Shown piece by piece: positions 1 to 8,175 of a stretch of DNA of 64,000 nucleotides. Below the pieces are notes generated by a model. That model was not told where the DNA came from and did no database searches. It worked only from the letters and a program-made list of their open reading frames with translations. The translations under genes and the position numbers were made by a program. The stretch covers positions 1-64,000 of the forward strand of contig ARRA01000005.1 of NCBI GenBank assembly GCA_000384935.1, read 5' to 3'. This DNA comes from a gamma proteobacterium SCGC AAA076-P13 (GTDB taxonomy: Bacteria > Pseudomonadota > Gammaproteobacteria > Magnimaribacterales > D2472). Numbering within the stretch: position 1 is the stretch's first letter; every line of letters starts with the position of its first letter.

Positions 1-510
1 GATATAGAAAAAGAAAGATACTTAGAGCACGAAAATATAATAGAGGATGAGGGGTATAGAAATTTTCTATCAAGACTCTCTATTCCACTTAAAGAAAAAT
101 TATTACCCAGCTCCAAAGGTCTTGATTTTGGATGTGGACATGGACCAGCTTTGGCTGATATTTTAATTAAAGATGGGTTTGATGTAGATTTATATGACCC
201 TTTTTTCTTTCCAGATGAGAATGTTTTTTTAAAGCAATATGATTTTATAACTTGCACAGAAACTGCAGAACATTTCTTTGAACCAGCAAAGGAGTTTGAA
301 ACTTTTGATAAGCTTCTTAAGAAGCATGGATGGCTTGGGGTTATGACCAATACCCTTACAACAGATGATGCCTTTGATTCGTGGTATTACAGAAGAGATC
401 CAACCCATGTATGTTTTTACTCAGAAGTTACCTTTAAAGTAATTGCAGAGCAAAAAGATTGGTCATATGAACCTATTTCGAAAGATGTAGCGTTATTTCA
501 AAAAAAATAA
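1..510 (+). CDS. Class I SAM-dependent methyltransferase (5' truncated by window edge)
   Basis: The open frame runs from base 1 with no stop upstream, so the gene starts before the window and 169 residues are visible. A Rossmann SAM-binding motif I (LDFGCGHGP) lies at visible residues 41-49. A post-motif segment, CTETAEHFFEP, marks the usual acidic and helix region. The tail with DSWYYRRDPTHVCFYS is typical of small Methyltransf_23-like enzymes. A TTG at 151 could be called as a start, but it falls after motif I and would remove the SAM site, so it is not the true start. The substrate cannot be read from the sequence. It is followed after 32 bases by a serine hydrolase on the same strand. Confidence 0.8.
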   Translation, partial: DIEKERYLEHENIIEDEGYRNFLSRLSIPLKEKLLPSSKGLDFGCGHGPALADILIKDGFDVDLYDPFFFPDENVFLKQYDFITCTETAEHFFEPAKEFETFDKLLKKHGWLGVMTNTLTTDDAFDSWYYRRDPTHVCFYSEVTFKVIAEQKDWSYEPISKDVALFQKK

Positions 511-542
511 TTTCCTTCTACATTTATGTTAACTTAAGTGTC

Positions 543-1745
543 ATGAACAAAATTTTATTGTCTCTTTTATTACTAATTATAATTATAGTTGCGGTTATTT
601 ATGGTCCCAAGGCCGTTCGGCTTTACAATCTTGCAAATCTTTATGATGAGGACTCTATAGCTAGTAATTTTATTAATATTGATAAAATCTTTACTGTATC
701 TGAACCAATACCAGCAGCAGAGCGACCATATATGTTTAATAAGAAGGCTTATGAACTTCCAGAAACATATTTTTTTGAAGGCGAGGAAAAGAACCTGCAA
801 GAGGCCCTAGATCATTTCAAAACTGACGGGCTAATTGTTTTGCATAATGGCAACATGCTTTATGAGAATTACTGGAACGGTAACTCGGTTAGCTCAAAAC
901 ATATAGCTTTCTCAGTTTCAAAATCTTTCTTATCGGCACTCATTGGAATAGCAGTAGGTGACGGTTTAATAGATAGCATCGAAGACCCGGTAACCAAGTA
1001 CATACCAGACTTTAATGGAACAGGTTATGAAGGAGTGCGCATTAAAGATATTCTTCAAATGTCATCAGGCGTTAAATTTAATGAAGATTATGCTGACCCA
1101 AAATCAGATATAAATATATTTGGAAGAGCCGTAGCTAGAGGCTCGTCTTTTAGAGATTTTTCAAAAACCTTAGAAAGAGAAAAGACTCCAGGAACTTATC
1201 ATCACTATGTCAGTATCGACACTCAGGTTCTTGGCTTCTTGCTTGCAGAAGTAACAGGGGTATCTGTTCAAGATTATTTATATGAAAAGATATGGAATAA
1301 AATTGGTATGGAACAGGGCGCTTATTACATAACAGATAACCTTGGAGTCGAAATGGCGCTTGGCGGATTAAATGCAACGCTCAGAGACTATGCTAAATTT
1401 GGCCAGCTCTACCTCAACGATGGGAACTGGATGGGTGAACAGGTTGTTCCAGTAGAGTGGGTTCGGGCCTCTTACAATACAGACAGCCCCCATTTAAAAC
1501 CAGGAGAGCATGATATGTCTTCTAGTCCATGGGGATATGGTCTTCAGTGGTGGGTCCCAGGCTTTCCAGATACAGATTACACAGCAGCAGGCGTATATAA
1601 CCAATATATTTATATAGACCCACTCACAAATGTCGTGATAGCTAAAACCTCATCTAATCATAGATATACAGCAGAAAAAGAATACTCAAAAGCTGCAAAT
1701 GTGGCTATGTTTAGAGCAATAGCAAAAAGTATTCATCAACAATAA
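543..1745 (+). CDS. Beta-lactamase-family serine hydrolase, membrane anchored
   Basis: This 400-residue protein belongs to the serine beta-lactamase/penicillin-binding fold (Pfam Beta-lactamase, class C esterase or 6-aminohexanoate-dimer-hydrolase type). A hydrophobic segment at residues 4-20 is a signal anchor. The catalytic S-x-x-K is SVSK at residues 124-127, and a YVS sequence in HHYVSIDTQ fits the second (Y-x-N-like) motif. The C-terminal domain ends in the typical SSPWGYGLQWW core. It probably acts in the periplasm on an ester or amide. Members of this fold include esterases, D-aminopeptidases and oligomer hydrolases, so the substrate is not predictable. The next gene, an SGNH hydrolase, begins 6 bases after the stop and is probably co-transcribed. 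Confidence 0.85.
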   Translation: MNKILLSLLLLIIIIVAVIYGPKAVRLYNLANLYDEDSIASNFINIDKIFTVSEPIPAAERPYMFNKKAYELPETYFFEGEEKNLQEALDHFKTDGLIVLHNGNMLYENYWNGNSVSSKHIAFSVSKSFLSALIGIAVGDGLIDSIEDPVTKYIPDFNGTGYEGVRIKDILQMSSGVKFNEDYADPKSDINIFGRAVARGSSFRDFSKTLEREKTPGTYHHYVSIDTQVLGFLLAEVTGVSVQDYLYEKIWNKIGMEQGAYYITDNLGVEMALGGLNATLRDYAKFGQLYLNDGNWMGEQVVPVEWVRASYNTDSPHLKPGEHDMSSSPWGYGLQWWVPGFPDTDYTAAGVYNQYIYIDPLTNVVIAKTSSNHRYTAEKEYSKAANVAMFRAIAKSIHQQ

Positions 1746-1751
1746 TTGATT

Positions 1752-2594
1752 ATGAAAATATCTCTATCTAAAATTCTGAGACAATTTTTTTCTCTTAGAT
1801 CAATTGGACTACCCTTGATATTAATTAGTTTCTCTGTGTTCTCTAGCTCTAATCTTGAGATTAAGAGTCCTGTAAATGGAAAAATTGAATCCTTAATGCT
1901 TGTGGGAAACAGTTTTTTTTATTACAACAATAGTTTGCATAATCATCTAGGCAGTCTTATTAAAAATGACCCAGACGTAACCTCCATGAAAAGAAGGTCG
2001 ATAACAATAAGCGGAGCTGATCTTCCATGGCATGACATTGAAAGCTATCTTTCGAATGAGCAAATAGGTAGCTTTAGAATTGATACAAAAAACAATAATA
2101 AATATGTCCCTAATTCTGATACCAAAATAGATGCTGTTATTTTTATGGGATGCAGTCTTTGTCCAATTCATCCCGATACTAAAGATACCTTTCAAGTGTA
2201 TGTAAAAAGGTACTCCGAAATTATTAGAGAGAAGAATGTAGAGCCAATGCTTTTTATGTCATGGCCTTATAAAAATAAACCTGAAATGATCAAATCTCTT
2301 AGAGATGTTTTTGTTGATACTGCTAATAAAAATAACTTGTTATTAATTCCTGCAGGCGAAGCTTTTCATGACTTTAATCTAAGTTATCCTGAAATAGATT
2401 TGTATACTAAAGATCTAAGACATCCTTCTAAAGAAGGAACTTACCTAGCGGCAGCTGTAGTATTTGCGACACTCTATGGGAAGGCAACTGCTGGAAATCC
2501 AGGCATTATGAATCTAGATCCAGAAGTAGCACTGAAAATACAAAGATCGGTGGACAAGACAGTTTCAGATTTTATTGGCATAACCTTAAGGTAA
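1752..2594 (+). CDS. SGNH/GDSL-like hydrolase, exported
   Basis: About 280 residues. I chose the ATG at 1752 over the in-frame TTG at 1746, which is almost on top of the upstream stop. A hydrophobic segment at residues 18-31 is a likely signal peptide or anchor. Block I reads VGNSFFYYNN, with GNS in place of GDS and the nucleophile at Ser54. The C-terminal DLRHPSKEGTYLAA carries the D-x-x-H dyad of SGNH enzymes (block V). This variant resembles DUF4886-type SGNH proteins. It is likely an exported esterase or deacetylase. The adjacent beta-lactamase-fold hydrolase suggests two envelope hydrolases made together; their common substrate is unknown. Confidence 0.7.
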   Translation: MKISLSKILRQFFSLRSIGLPLILISFSVFSSSNLEIKSPVNGKIESLMLVGNSFFYYNNSLHNHLGSLIKNDPDVTSMKRRSITISGADLPWHDIESYLSNEQIGSFRIDTKNNNKYVPNSDTKIDAVIFMGCSLCPIHPDTKDTFQVYVKRYSEIIREKNVEPMLFMSWPYKNKPEMIKSLRDVFVDTANKNNLLLIPAGEAFHDFNLSYPEIDLYTKDLRHPSKEGTYLAAAVVFATLYGKATAGNPGIMNLDPEVALKIQRSVDKTVSDFIGITLR

Positions 2595-2764
2595 CTTATA
2601 ATTTCCTCAGATCATTCCTATCTCCCATAACCTAATTAGCAAAGGCATGGTTTATAGGTATTGGTATCAAAAGAATTAACATTAAGAATTTAGATATTTT
2701 TACCATACTTTATTTTTGATTTTGAAATATACTCGAATGAGTTATTTATTTAACGGGAGAGAAA

Positions 2765-3079
2765 ATGAGCGACACAAGGGTATATTTGATAGTGAATTTG
2801 GATATTCATGATCCAGAAAAGTATCGTGTTTATGAGAAAGGGTTCTTCCCTCTACTAAAGAAACATAATGGAGATTTCATTACTTATGATGACAGCCCGT
2901 TGGTTTTAGAGGGGCCAGAACCCAGCGTTAAAGGGCGAGTAATTCTTTTTTCTTTTCCATCAGAGGAGGATGCTGATAATTGGTGGAATGACCCTGACTA
3001 CCAAGCTCTTTCAGAAAATAGAAGAGCTGGAACAACGACCTTGCTTCAAAGAGTTAAAGGAATGCCTCCTCGAAAATAA
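2765..3079 (+). CDS. DUF1330 family protein
   Basis: A 104-residue protein of the ferredoxin-like DUF1330 family (dimeric alpha-beta barrel superfamily). The pattern is typical: beta strand VYLIVNLDI, then DPEKYRVYEKGF, then a second strand ending in RVILFSFPSEEDADNWW. The family has no firmly established reaction. A good Shine-Dalgarno (GGGAGAG) precedes the ATG. The 170 bases upstream hold no gene; there is a TATACT hexamer at 2728-2733 that may be a -10 element, but no convincing -35. The gene stands alone between the SGNH hydrolase and the lipid genes. Confidence 0.85.
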   Translation: MSDTRVYLIVNLDIHDPEKYRVYEKGFFPLLKKHNGDFITYDDSPLVLEGPEPSVKGRVILFSFPSEEDADNWWNDPDYQALSENRRAGTTTLLQRVKGMPPRK

Positions 3080-3164
3080 ACTTTGAGTTAAACCCCATAA
3101 AGAGAAAATTTGTTTCTTTGGTTAAATGGAGGTATCTTAGTAACAAATTCGGGGGGATTACATT

Positions 3165-3470
3165 ATGGAAAGATACACTAATTTTAAAGATTTTTATCCT
3201 TACTATTTAAGTGAACATGATAATAAGTACACAAAACTTCTTCACTTTATTGGGACAACAATAGCAATATATTTTTATGTAAGGTTCTTCATGACTTTTG
3301 AATTTATATTTCTACTTGCCTCATTATTATCAGGATATGGGTTTGCTTGGGTTGCTCATTTTTTTGTAGAGCACAATAAACCAGCAACATTTAAATATCC
3401 TTTATGGAGTTTTATTGGTGATCATAAAATGTATGTAGAAATACTCCAGGGCAAACATAAGATTTTTTAG
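3165..3470 (+). CDS. DUF962 / Mpo1-like membrane protein
   Basis: A 101-residue protein matching the Mpo1-like family (DUF962): the start YTNFKDFYPYYLSEH, a histidine in TKLLHFIGT, two membrane helices (about 29-45 and 47-65), then AHFFVEHNKP and GDHKMYVEIL. The histidines at 18, 27, 65, 70 and 87 fit the family's conserved set. Yeast Mpo1 is an iron-dependent dioxygenase that shortens 2-hydroxy fatty acids by one carbon (alpha-oxidation). Whether bacterial members do the same is unproven. The next gene starts 3 bases after this stop and encodes a hydroxylase of the family that includes fatty-acid 2-hydroxylases, so the two are probably one transcriptional and functional unit. Confidence 0.8.
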   Translation: MERYTNFKDFYPYYLSEHDNKYTKLLHFIGTTIAIYFYVRFFMTFEFIFLLASLLSGYGFAWVAHFFVEHNKPATFKYPLWSFIGDHKMYVEILQGKHKIF

Positions 3471-3473
3471 ATA

Positions 3474-4292
3474 ATGGAAACTCATCATTTAATTGTCCTT
3501 GTCTTATTCTTTTCTCTTGTTTTTTTAGAGATTGTTTTTACCAAATTTTTTAGTAAAAAAGGACAGAGAAAAAAAGACGGCATTGTAGAATTTTTTAGCT
3601 TTTTTCAAATACTATTCTTTGCTCAACCTTTGGCTTTTTTCACAGCCTATACACTTACTGATTTTTATCTGCCGAGCCTGGGGGGAGTAATTTCAGAATG
3701 GAGTGTTATCTCTATTATCGCATTGCTTCTTATTTTTGATGATATGACACAATATTGGTGGCATAGAATTTGCCACTCAGTTCCAATTTTATATAACCTA
3801 CATAGGCCGCATCATGATCCAGAGTATCTATCTATTCGAGTAGTTTATAGAAACGGTCTCTTTTATTATCTTCTTATGCCCGGTCTATGGTTTGCTGGCA
3901 TACTAGTTTATATGGGAGCGGGCTGGGTCTATGCTGGGTATATCGTGGTTAAGCAACTTGTTATTTTTGGAGCACATACAGACCTTAGGTGGGATAAAAA
4001 GTTATATGAGATAAAAGCTTTAAATCCCTTGATGTGGGTTCTAGAAAGAACAATATCAACACCAGCAACTCATTGGGCACACCATGGCAAGCACCTCGCA
4101 GATGAAAATACCCACTACAAAGGGAATTATGGAAATCTACTATTTATATGGGATATGATCTTTGGTACTGCCAAGATTACAAGGAAATACCCCAAAGAAA
4201 TTGGCGTTGAAAATCTACCTGAAGTCTCAGCACTAACTCAACTGTTATGGCCAATTTTTAGATCGCCTAGTTCAGAAAATCAAACAAAATAA
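3474..4292 (+). CDS. Sterol desaturase / fatty acid hydroxylase family membrane enzyme
   Basis: A 272-residue integral membrane di-iron enzyme. The histidine motifs of the FA_hydroxylase family are present: HRICH, then HRPHH about 12 residues on, and later HWAHHGKH. N-terminal helices lie at about 5-22, 42-62 and 78-92, and two more at about 130-165. Family members hydroxylate or desaturate sterols, sphingolipids, carotenoids or fatty acids at the inner membrane using oxygen. The gene is tightly linked to the upstream Mpo1-like gene (3-base gap) and the downstream DUF3445 gene (1-base gap), which argues for an operon. The exact lipid substrate cannot be read from the sequence. Confidence 0.88.
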   Translation: METHHLIVLVLFFSLVFLEIVFTKFFSKKGQRKKDGIVEFFSFFQILFFAQPLAFFTAYTLTDFYLPSLGGVISEWSVISIIALLLIFDDMTQYWWHRICHSVPILYNLHRPHHDPEYLSIRVVYRNGLFYYLLMPGLWFAGILVYMGAGWVYAGYIVVKQLVIFGAHTDLRWDKKLYEIKALNPLMWVLERTISTPATHWAHHGKHLADENTHYKGNYGNLLFIWDMIFGTAKITRKYPKEIGVENLPEVSALTQLLWPIFRSPSSENQTK

Positions 4293-4293
4293 A

Positions 4294-5079
4294 TTGATAA
4301 AAGGGCAGGATCTATCTTTTTGGGATAATCCTCCATGGGGCGATGGCAAGCAAAAGTATAGACTTGGATTAACTCCTATATCTGAAGACAACTGGCTGAA
4401 TCGCGAAATAGGACGAAGCCTTCTCAAGCATAAGAAACAATTACTAGATAATAGGTATCATGATGTTATTGCTGTAACTTCTTCTTCATCAGATGCTCAG
4501 AATATTTTAAAGGAGCACTTCAAGATAGAAAAAAGGGAGTACCCAGATCTTATTGCTGATATGAGTTTATTAATTCAAGACGATTTATGTTTAATAAGAT
4601 CAAATGGAGATCAAGAGCTTTTAGCAGCTAGCGTTTGTTCGCCTAGCTATTGGAATGTTCAATCTAAGATAGGAAAGCCACTAACAGCAATACACGAGCC
4701 TGTCTCTTCACTAAATGAAAAAATTGGAGATAGGATCTCAACATTTATTAGACAGTCGCCGCTTATGAGGCCATTTTCAAGACAGAACTGGTTAATACAT
4801 GGCGACATCAATCGATTTTATTTAAGTGAGGAAGAGCTACCAAAAACAAATCCTTCAGAATGGTTTATTAGATCTGAGAAAGAAACCCTATGCAGATTCC
4901 ATGAAGATTATTCCTTATTTACAATCAATGTTCTCTTCCAGCCTCTCTATTTAATTCATGAACATAGCGAACAAAAACAAAATTTAATTAAGTGTTTAAG
5001 GGGATTTGACGATGCAGAAATTTCTTATTTTGGTGGAGCAAAAAAAATTGAACTCTTACTCAAATACCTATCAGGTTAA
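4294..5079 (+). CDS. DUF3445 protein, haem-dependent oxidative N-demethylase-like
   Basis: A 261-residue protein of the DUF3445 family. Recognisable blocks are the N-terminal RLGLTPISEDNWL, the central LIQDDLCLI and CSPSYWNV with a GKPLTAIHEPV segment, and the C-terminal WFIRSEKETLCRF. The characterised relative is the catalytic subunit of the haem-dependent dimethylamine N-demethylase, whose PAS-like fold binds haem. The partner subunits of that complex are not in this window, so the substrate here is open. The start is TTG, 1 base after the upstream stop; the only ATG options cut into the conserved N-terminus. Its operon neighbours are oxygen-dependent lipid enzymes. Confidence 0.75.
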   Translation: MIKGQDLSFWDNPPWGDGKQKYRLGLTPISEDNWLNREIGRSLLKHKKQLLDNRYHDVIAVTSSSSDAQNILKEHFKIEKREYPDLIADMSLLIQDDLCLIRSNGDQELLAASVCSPSYWNVQSKIGKPLTAIHEPVSSLNEKIGDRISTFIRQSPLMRPFSRQNWLIHGDINRFYLSEEELPKTNPSEWFIRSEKETLCRFHEDYSLFTINVLFQPLYLIHEHSEQKQNLIKCLRGFDDAEISYFGGAKKIELLLKYLSG

Positions 5080-5119
5080 ATAGAGTAAAATAGATTTATA
5101 TACATTGGGGAGTATAAAT

Positions 5120-5620
5120 ATGTTTGGTGGAATTTCTTATATTGGTTGGTTTCATACTATTCTTGGAATTGCAGCTATTGTTATCGGTCTTTATTTATTA
5201 ATAAAAGATAGATTTATTTTTATGAATACCAATCTTGCTAAGTTTTATCTATTAAGTACGGTAATAACATGCGCATCATCATTTCTTCTATATGGAGCAA
5301 CAGGCTCATTTAATACCGCTCACTGGCTTTCAGTTATAACTATTTTGGCAGTACTTTTCGCATTGGTCTTAAATAGATATAACATTTTTGGATTTTTAAC
5401 AGTCTATTTAAAACAACTCGCCTTAACTGGAACTGTGTTTTTTAGCATGCTTCCAACAACAGCAGAGGTATTACAAAGACTTCCTCCAAGCAATCCTATT
5501 GTTGATTCAATTGAGGATCCTTTGGTTCAAAGCTTTTACATGTCATATGTTGTTATTTTTGGTCTGTTTGGAATATATCAGGTTGTAAAAATTTATCGGG
5601 AGAACATAGATGGAGTATAA
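5120..5620 (+). CDS. Integral membrane protein, unknown function
   Basis: A 166-residue hydrophobic protein with about five membrane helices (residues about 8-27, 39-58, 66-87, 94-112 and 140-158). I place the start at the ATG at 5120, preceded by TTGGGGAGT, which acts as the Shine-Dalgarno; the in-frame TTG at 5105 lies within that site. I do not recognise the family with confidence, although the layout resembles DUF2306-type membrane proteins. It overlaps the downstream aldehyde dehydrogenase by 11 bases, so it is translated as part of that operon. Confidence 0.6.
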   Translation: MFGGISYIGWFHTILGIAAIVIGLYLLIKDRFIFMNTNLAKFYLLSTVITCASSFLLYGATGSFNTAHWLSVITILAVLFALVLNRYNIFGFLTVYLKQLALTGTVFFSMLPTTAEVLQRLPPSNPIVDSIEDPLVQSFYMSYVVIFGLFGIYQVVKIYRENIDGV

Positions 5621-6983
5621 AAGTCATAATGAAGTTGTTGAGGCCTCAAAAGCAGCTGCCCATAAATGGAGGCTAGTTCCGGCCCCTCAAAGAGGAGAGG
5701 TTGTTAGGCAATTTGGGAATGAGTTAAGAAATCAAAAGGCAGAACTTGCAAAAGTTATCACAACAGAAGCAAGAAAAATTGTTTCAGAGGCTGAAGGCGA
5801 AGTTCAAGAAGCAATTGACATGTGTGATTTTGCCACTGGCTTAAGTAGACAGTTATATGGCCTTACTATGCCAAGCGAGAGACCAGATCATAGGCTTCAA
5901 GAGTTATGGCAGCCCATAGGAGTGGTTGGCTGTATTACAGCATTCAATTTTCCTATGGCAGTATTTGCATGGAACTTTTGCCTAGCATCAGTTTGTGGCA
6001 ATAGTATTATTTGGAAACCAAGCCCTCACTCAAATGGCTGCGCAGATGCTCTTAAAAATGCCTGGGACAAAGTTGCTGGAGAACATAAAGATCTTGTTCT
6101 TGTATTAAAAGGCGGCAACGAAGAAGCAGTAGCTCTTTGCAAGGATGAAAATATTCCACTTATATCTGCAACAGGCAGCACCCAAATGGGCAAAGAGCTT
6201 GCCCCCATAGTATCAGCAAGACTTGGCAGAACCTTACTAGAGCTAGGTGGGAATAATGCTGCAATTATTTGTCCTTCTGCTGATTTAGATCTAACAGTCA
6301 AAGGAGTTACTTTTTCTGCATGCGGAACTACAGGACAAAGATGTACAAGCTTAAGAAGGGCATTTGTTCATGAGGATATTTATGATGAATTTATGCAAAA
6401 GTTACATGCATATTACGCTACTCTTAAAATTGGAGATCCATCTAATTCCTCTCATCAGCTAGGACCATTAATCTCAGAACAAAGTTATAACGATATGCAA
6501 GGAGTCATAGAGTCGCTCAAGAATAAAAATATAATAGTTCATGGAGGGCAAAGACTAGAAATAGGAGACTCTGAAGAGTTCTATGTAATGCCGGCAATAG
6601 TAGAAGTTACTAAAGTTGAGAACGAGATGTTAAACGAAACTTTTGCACCAATTTTATATGTAAAGAAATTTACAGAACTGAGTAATGCAATTGAAATGCA
6701 AAACAATGTTAAGCAAGGTTTAAGTAGCTCAATTTTCACAAACGACATGAGGGAGTCTGAGCTCTTTTTAAGTTCAGAGGGAAGCGATTGTGGAATAGCC
6801 AATGTAAACATTGGAACAAGTGGAGCAGAAATAGGCGGGGCTTTTGGTGGAGAAAAGGATACAGGCGGCGGCAGAGAGTCGGGCTCAGATGCATGGAAGG
6901 CATATATGAGAAGAGTAACCGCAACAGTTAACTATGGTAAGGAACTTCCACTTGCCCAAGGAGTAGAGTTTGATGAAAGCTAA
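5610..6983 (+). CDS. Aldehyde dehydrogenase, ALDH7 (alpha-aminoadipate semialdehyde dehydrogenase) type
   Basis: A 457-residue NAD-dependent aldehyde dehydrogenase. The catalytic cysteine is Cys245 in GTTGQRCTSLRR, and the general base is Glu211 in LLELGGNNAAI. Both contexts, together with ITAFNFPMAVFAWNF near residue 115, are characteristic of the ALDH7/antiquitin group, which oxidises alpha-aminoadipate semialdehyde. It is shorter at the N-terminus than the usual roughly 500 residues. The ATG overlaps the upstream membrane gene by 11 bases, and the 3' end overlaps a saccharopine dehydrogenase-like gene by 11 bases. That neighbour supplies the same semialdehyde in the saccharopine route of lysine breakdown, which supports the assignment. 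Confidence 0.85.
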   Translation: MEYKSHNEVVEASKAAAHKWRLVPAPQRGEVVRQFGNELRNQKAELAKVITTEARKIVSEAEGEVQEAIDMCDFATGLSRQLYGLTMPSERPDHRLQELWQPIGVVGCITAFNFPMAVFAWNFCLASVCGNSIIWKPSPHSNGCADALKNAWDKVAGEHKDLVLVLKGGNEEAVALCKDENIPLISATGSTQMGKELAPIVSARLGRTLLELGGNNAAIICPSADLDLTVKGVTFSACGTTGQRCTSLRRAFVHEDIYDEFMQKLHAYYATLKIGDPSNSSHQLGPLISEQSYNDMQGVIESLKNKNIIVHGGQRLEIGDSEEFYVMPAIVEVTKVENEMLNETFAPILYVKKFTELSNAIEMQNNVKQGLSSSIFTNDMRESELFLSSEGSDCGIANVNIGTSGAEIGGAFGGEKDTGGGRESGSDAWKAYMRRVTATVNYGKELPLAQGVEFDES

Positions 6984-7980
6984 GATAGCAATTATTGGCA
7001 AAGGGAATATTGGCTGGGCAATTAAACAGCTCTTAAAAGAAGATTATGAAATTAAACATGGCGATATTACTGAAGGGCTTGATGCTCGTGATATAGAACA
7101 GGTAAGAGATTTTCTAAAAGGAACTGATGCAGTTATTTCAGCGGGACCGTTCGCAATTAACAAGAATATTGGAACTGTTGCTGCAGAAATGGGAATAGGA
7201 TATTTTGATTTAACAGAAGACGTTGAAACCACAGAGTTTATAAGAAGCATAGATACATCAAGCGTCATGATGCCGCAGTGCGGCCTTGCTCCAGGCGCAA
7301 TTAATATTTGTGCTGCTGGCATGATGAATCAATTTGATAAAGTAAACGAAGTCATGATGAGGGTTGGTGCTCTTCCAAGATTCACTAATAACGAAATGAG
7401 TTATTATCTGAGCTGGTCCACAAATGGCTTAATAAATGAATACTGCAACGAAGCTGATGCAATTTATGAGGGCAAGTCCATAAAAGTTATGCCTCTTGAG
7501 GGAGCTGAAAAATTAACAATAGAGGGCGAAGCCTATGAGGCTTTTAATACAAGTGGTGGCTGTGCAACCATGTGTGAAACTTATGAAAATAAGGTAGACA
7601 ATCTTTCCTACAAGACCATCAGATATCCAGGTCACCTCAACCATATGAAATTTCTATTCAATGACCTTCATTTAAAAAAGAACAAGGATGTTTTGGAGAA
7701 GCTTTTTGATAAGGAGGTTCCAAGAACAACCAATGATGTAATAGTGTTTTTTGTAAAAGTTATTGGTGAGATCGACGGAGTTCTTCAAGAGAAGACTTAC
7801 CTTAAGAAAATTTATGGAGACGATACATTTAGTGCCATTCAAAGAACTACAGCATCAGGGGTATGTAGTGTTTTAGAGATGTATATTGATGGCAAGATTA
7901 AAGAAACGGGCTTCATTAAACAAGAATCCATTTCTTGGGATGATTTTATAGATAATAAGTTTGGAAGTGTTTATATATAA
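6973..7980 (+). CDS. Saccharopine dehydrogenase-like oxidoreductase
   Basis: A 335-residue protein. It starts with a Rossmann nucleotide-binding loop (IIGKGNIGWAI) and has the Sacchrp_dh_NADP and Sacchrp_dh_C arrangement: GLAPGAINI, then SYYLSWSTNGLINEY, then TSGGCATM. These are hallmarks of LYS9/LKR-SDH-type saccharopine dehydrogenases, which release glutamate and aminoadipate semialdehyde. I use the ATG at 6973 rather than the adjacent TTG at 6970. The 11-base overlap with the ALDH7 gene implies coupled translation and a two-step lysine-degradation module. No lysine-ketoglutarate reductase is in the window. The 3' end abuts the convergent XRE gene. Confidence 0.8.
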   Translation: MKAKIAIIGKGNIGWAIKQLLKEDYEIKHGDITEGLDARDIEQVRDFLKGTDAVISAGPFAINKNIGTVAAEMGIGYFDLTEDVETTEFIRSIDTSSVMMPQCGLAPGAINICAAGMMNQFDKVNEVMMRVGALPRFTNNEMSYYLSWSTNGLINEYCNEADAIYEGKSIKVMPLEGAEKLTIEGEAYEAFNTSGGCATMCETYENKVDNLSYKTIRYPGHLNHMKFLFNDLHLKKNKDVLEKLFDKEVPRTTNDVIVFFVKVIGEIDGVLQEKTYLKKIYGDDTFSAIQRTTASGVCSVLEMYIDGKIKETGFIKQESISWDDFIDNKFGSVYI

Positions 7981-8175
7981 TTAATCTTTATAAATAAAGA
8001 TTTCATCAAGCGAGACTTTAAAGAAGCGTGTCAGCTTCATAGCAAGTGTTAAAGATGGGTCAAACTTCCCATTCTCAATAGAGTTTATGGTTTGTCTACT
8101 AACAGACAAAGCATCTGCAAGGGCGCTCTGACTGACCTTGCCCTGCAGGCGCAGCTCTTTAAGTTTATTCTCCAT
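7981..8175 (-). CDS. Small XRE-family HTH transcriptional regulator
   Basis: A 64-residue protein that is almost entirely one Cro/C1-type helix-turn-helix: MENKLKELRL, then SQSALADALSVSRQTINSIENG, then a tail ending in SLDEIFIYKD. This size matches YozG-like regulators. The start is the ATG at 8175, because the longer frame to 8229 lies inside the upstream gene. It overlaps that membrane-protein gene by 11 bases, so the pair is co-transcribed. Small regulators of this kind usually repress their own operon; candidate operator repeats lie at 8643-8692. Confidence 0.88.
   Translation of the reverse strand: MENKLKELRLQGKVSQSALADALSVSRQTINSIENGKFDPSLTLAMKLTRFFKVSLDEIFIYKD

Noticed and set aside
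151..510. Starting the methyltransferase at TTG 151
   Set aside because: The frame is open back to base 1 and the SAM-binding motif I lies upstream of 151, so the gene begins outside the window.
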